A stretch of 64,000 bases of DNA, taken from the NCBI GenBank assembly GCA_964637165.1, contig CAZWVI010000002.1, forward strand, positions 62,001 to 126,000, read 5' to 3'. This document shows, piece by piece, positions 61,431 through 64,000 of this stretch. A model generated the notes under the pieces. That model was not told the DNA's origin, made no database searches, and saw nothing but the letters and a program-made list of their open reading frames with translations. The DNA comes from CAZWVI01 sp964637165. Its GTDB lineage: Bacteria; Planctomycetota; UBA1135. Made by a program: the position numbers and the translations under genes. Numbering within the stretch: the first letter of the stretch is position 1; each line of letters begins with the position of its first letter.

Positions 61431-62546
61431 TTGTACAACCCTGATATTGCTGGGTTTTTGTCAGACGCCAATCGCGCCGAAACAATTGGAGCGGCCAACT
61501 CCTTTAGGCTTGAATTTTTGGTTGCTTCCAACAACGGTAAAGGCGGTGGCGTCTGCAAAATAAGTCTCGGCGGCAATTTACAGCAACTTTTTTTAGGTTC
61601 AGCTGGCGAATTGGTACGTAACGGCGCACCGATGGAAAGTAGTTCCAATTTTGAGATTGCCAGTATTAGTAAAATATTTACAGCTACCACTTGCTTGTTA
61701 ATGTGTGAAGATGGTTTGTTGGATTTAGACCAAAGTATTGTCCAGTATGTGCCAAGTAGTTTGGTAAATGGACTGCTAGTAATAAACGGCCATGACTACG
61801 GTCCAGAATTAACTTTGCGACAACTCTTGTCGCACACATCTGGGTTGCCAGATTACTGGTCCGACCCTCCCTTCGTCATTCCCGGAATGAACGCCTTTCT
61901 TTGGGATTACTTAAAGAAAACAAATCGGCTGTGGAAGCATCATGAAGTTTTCGCTTACGTGGATGACCTGAATCCACGCTTTGTGCCCGGCACTTCATGG
62001 CAATATTCGGATAGCAATTATGTTTTAGCTGGAATGATAATTGAGAACGTCACCGGAAAAACTCTCGAAGAAGTTTTTCAACAGAGAATTTATCAAGCCC
62101 TGGGAATCGAGGATACCTGGATGCGTTGGTTTGATCAGCCGCCGAGCACGCCGCCTAGTCAATCACATCGCTATGAGGGATCGAGCGATTTATATTCAAT
62201 GAAACGTAATAGTGCAGATTGGGCTGGCGGCGGATTGGTTAGCAGTTGCCAGGACTTAGAGATGATTATTGATGCCCTAGCGCGTGGCAAACTTTTTGAA
62301 AAACCAAGTACCATCGCCGCGATGAAAACTTGGGTTCTAACTGGCGAGGTCGGCGTTGAATATGGCCTCGGATTATTCCGTGTTGACCTTGGCAATCAAC
62401 TGGGCTGGGTATGGGGGCACGAAGGTTACGGCAGTTCGTGGGCTTTTTATTACCCGACCAAGGATGCGATTTTTACCGGCACCTTAAACCAAACGAATAG
62501 TGACTTTTGGCCACTATTAAAAGCGGTTGCCGCAGAGCTTAACTAG
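61431..62546 (+). CDS. Serine beta-lactamase-like hydrolase, N-terminus probably frameshifted
   Basis: A 371-codon class C/AmpC-like serine hydrolase. Catalytic SxxK is Ser78 in IASISKIFTA, the Tyr motif is YSDSNYVLAG and the third motif WGHEGYG. The sole start in this frame is TTG, and it gives no signal peptide. The ATG at 61426, with ideal promoter spacing, opens MICTTLILLGFCQTPIAP, a lipoprotein-like signal in another frame that ends at a TAA about 45 codons later. One indel between about 61480 and 61560 would join the two. Substrates of the family include esters, D-amino peptides and beta-lactams. It overlaps accD by 8 bp. Confidence 0.75.
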   Translation: MYNPDIAGFLSDANRAETIGAANSFRLEFLVASNNGKGGGVCKISLGGNLQQLFLGSAGELVRNGAPMESSSNFEIASISKIFTATTCLLMCEDGLLDLDQSIVQYVPSSLVNGLLVINGHDYGPELTLRQLLSHTSGLPDYWSDPPFVIPGMNAFLWDYLKKTNRLWKHHEVFAYVDDLNPRFVPGTSWQYSDSNYVLAGMIIENVTGKTLEEVFQQRIYQALGIEDTWMRWFDQPPSTPPSQSHRYEGSSDLYSMKRNSADWAGGGLVSSCQDLEMIIDALARGKLFEKPSTIAAMKTWVLTGEVGVEYGLGLFRVDLGNQLGWVWGHEGYGSSWAFYYPTKDAIFTGTLNQTNSDFWPLLKAVAAELN

Positions 62547-63372
62547 CTTGTTGTGATTGCGAATAGCGAATGAGTTGCCCAATTCGGCTATTCAAATCTT
62601 CGCGTGAAACAATCATGTCAATTTGACCTTTTTCTAGGAGAAATTCCGCGCGTTGGAATCCTCCTGGAAGGTCTTGGCGAATCGTATTTTGAATTACTCG
62701 TGGTCCGGCAAAACCGATTAAGGCGCCTGGTTCACCAATCAAAATATCACACACGCTAGCAAAGCTGGCGGTAACTCCGCCGGTGGTGGGGTTGGTCATT
62801 ACTGAAATACTAAAACCACCATTTTCTCCAAAGCGATGAAGTGCCGCGCAAGTTTTTGCCATTTGCATTAAGGAGATTGCACCTTCGTGCATGCGCGCTC
62901 CACCACTTGCTGAAAAAATAATTACAGGACAGCTATGTTCTTGTGCAAGCTCTACCGCGCGTGCAACTTTTTCGCCAACGATTTCACCCATTGAGCCACC
63001 CATGAAAGAAAAATCCAAAACCGCTAAAGATACTTGGTAGCCATCAATGTTGGCTAGGCCAGCGAGGCATGCATCAGCGTTGCCAGTTTTAGCTTGGGCC
63101 TTTTCAATTTTTTCAGCATAGGGGATTTTATCGACAAAGCCGAGGCGATCTTCGGGGCGCAAATCGGTGAAGTGTTCAATAAAACTTCCTGGATCAACGG
63201 TCATCTCGATGCGCTGACGCGCACCGACAGTGTGGTGAAAATTACAATTCGGACAAACCAAATTGTTAGCCACCAACTCTTTGTTGTAGATGGTAGATCC
63301 ACACTCAGAGCACTTGCTCCAAATGCCGGTGGGCATGTCTTTTTTCTTTTTACGTCCGAGTCGCCAAGCCAT
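62539..63372 (-). CDS. accD: Acetyl-CoA carboxylase carboxyltransferase beta subunit
   Basis: Part of the carboxyltransferase that makes malonyl-CoA for fatty acids. 277 aa. A zinc ribbon at the N-terminus uses Cys21, Cys24, Cys40 and Cys43 (CSEC, CPNC). The crotonase core has SFMGGSMGEIVGEK, FSASGGARMHEGAISLMQMA and NPTTGGVTASFA. accA is not adjacent. TAAAAT lies exactly 6 nt before the ATG. Confidence 0.96.
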   Translation of the reverse strand: MAWRLGRKKKKDMPTGIWSKCSECGSTIYNKELVANNLVCPNCNFHHTVGARQRIEMTVDPGSFIEHFTDLRPEDRLGFVDKIPYAEKIEKAQAKTGNADACLAGLANIDGYQVSLAVLDFSFMGGSMGEIVGEKVARAVELAQEHSCPVIIFSASGGARMHEGAISLMQMAKTCAALHRFGENGGFSISVMTNPTTGGVTASFASVCDILIGEPGALIGFAGPRVIQNTIRQDLPGGFQRAEFLLEKGQIDMIVSREDLNSRIGQLIRYSQSQQAS

Positions 63373-63378
63373 GCCGCT

Positions 63379-63384
63379 ATTTTA
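63379..63384 (-). promoter_or_regulatory. Putative -10 element (TAAAAT), leaderless start
   Basis: Minus-strand TAAAAT, AGCGGC (6 nt), accD ATG. It lies within the 17-bp space after the nuclease gene stop. Confidence 0.6.
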
Positions 63385-63389
63385 CCTGA

Positions 63390-64000
63390 TTAACTGAGTT
63401 GTAACTCGGCTAGGCTAGATAAAACCAGCTCCCAATTGACACAATCTTCTTGTATTCCATAACTTATGGTCACTGCTCGGACATAGGATTCCATTTGCAA
63501 ACGATGGTGTTCTTCTTGCTTTGCGCAGTCTTCAAGGCACGACAATTGGTCAGTTTTGAAGTCGTAAATCATGGCTTTAATGACTTGTCCACCGGCATCA
63601 CGCTCGATCACAAGGCGGTCAATAAATCCATTCAAAAGCACTTGTTCACCATCGATCGTGTCAATAATCCTAAATGAATATTCTTGAAGCACTTCAAAGT
63701 CGTTGCCGCCATGTTCAACTGGACGGCTTAACTGTTGCCTAATTGAATTAACTGAAAGTGCGTTAGTGAACACCTCAATCGCGCGATCAATTTGCTCCTC
63801 GCTGCCACCAAGTTTTTTAAGTAATTGGCGTTGCTTCGCATCGTCGGCAACAAAATCGTTCAGCCACTCAACTTGTTCAAACAGAGCGTGAACCAAAATA
63901 CCATGCACTCGGGCAGCTGCGCCACTTCGGTCAAAGAGCTTGGCGATGGTGACTTTTTTATCGGCGATTGTTGAAGGAGCTTGGCGGGGCAGATGTCGTC
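63390..64000 (-). CDS. C-terminal part of an AddA/UvrD-like helicase-nuclease (partial)
   Basis: The frame is open to the right edge, so this is the last about 203 codons of a larger gene. AARVHGILVHALFEQVEWL is the conserved entry to the AddA/RecB-type PD-(D/E)XK nuclease. GFIDRLVIE and AMIYDFKTDQ supply its Asp and D-x-K active site, and QMESYVRAV is the usual helix after it. It would process double-strand DNA ends. The helicase part is outside the window, so AddA versus a related nuclease cannot be settled. Confidence 0.82.
   Translation of the reverse strand, partial: RHLPRQAPSTIADKKVTIAKLFDRSGAAARVHGILVHALFEQVEWLNDFVADDAKQRQLLKKLGGSEEQIDRAIEVFTNALSVNSIRQQLSRPVEHGGNDFEVLQEYSFRIIDTIDGEQVLLNGFIDRLVIERDAGGQVIKAMIYDFKTDQLSCLEDCAKQEEHHRLQMESYVRAVTISYGIQEDCVNWELVLSSLAELQLS

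Noticed and set aside
1..64000. CRISPR arrays, insertion sequences, prophage or genomic-island boundaries.
   Set aside because: No regularly spaced repeats, transposase or integrase genes were seen, and the single tRNA is not flanked by an att-like direct repeat that I can find.

Overview
The window reads as a compact bacterial chromosome segment, most likely from a free-living, probably aquatic member of the Planctomycetota. This is inferred from gene content, with no marker-gene phylogeny: a formylglycine sulfatase and a sulfatase-like protein, several secreted FG-GAP and RCC1 beta-propellers, a DUF1080 double-domain lipoprotein, a sugar isomerase/Gfo-Idh pair, and a recurrent C-terminal module that I associate with planctomycete secreted proteins. 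GC looks like the high forties. No phage, IS element, CRISPR array or integrase was seen. A 100-base run of N (3110-3209) is an assembly gap inside a repeat-encoded linker of a DEAD-box helicase.

Layout. 1-4.7 kb: tail of an unknown gene, then a minus-strand operon deaD, fumA, nitrilase. 4.7-8.6 kb: an RNA methyltransferase and a cupin, convergent with a penicillin-acylase-like enzyme. 8.7-14 kb: phnA, a two-subunit Na+/solute symporter, a YjdF-like membrane protein and an M60-type metallopeptidase. 14-21 kb: a DUF885 lipoprotein, a secreted deacetylase-like protein, an MsrB-MsrA fusion interrupted by an in-frame UGA, a sulfatase and an FG-GAP protein. 21-30.6 kb: methyltransferase, sugar isomerase/oxidoreductase, S9 peptidase plus SGNH esterase, ANK-like transporter plus PqqB-like hydrolase, and DUF1080. 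30.6-38.5 kb: a complete trp operon (trpEGDCFBA) followed by a chorismate-mutase-like ORF and aroF, preceded by a leader peptide and attenuator. 38.5-46.6 kb: a secreted agmatine-deiminase-like protein, hemolysin III, and a SAM-I riboswitch controlling a yitJ-like gene and metH. 46.5-64 kb: TPR sulfatase-like protein and RCC1 protein, tRNA-Asn, RNA methyltransferases, an aquaporin, a broken BNR-repeat gene with a MoaD/ThiS partner, an UnbV/ASPIC propeller, pckA, a giant FG-GAP/pseudopeptidase protein, a beta-lactamase-like hydrolase, accD and the end of an AddA/UvrD-like nuclease.

The strongest discovery is the MsrB-MsrA gene. The UGA sits exactly where the catalytic Cys of the MsrA GCFWG motif should be. 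It is followed by a perfect 7-bp hairpin with a GGU apical loop, as expected of a bacterial SECIS, so the product is probably a selenoprotein. A second theme is expression architecture. Eleven starts have a TANNNT hexamer exactly 6 nt upstream of the start codon, implying leaderless mRNAs, whereas genes inside operons use Shine-Dalgarno sequences and ATGA/GTGA/TAATG overlaps. Four convergent pairs share a 4-nt overlapping stop. Regulation visible in sequence comprises trp attenuation (leader peptide with three Trp codons), a SAM-I riboswitch, and two strong inverted repeats at gene starts.
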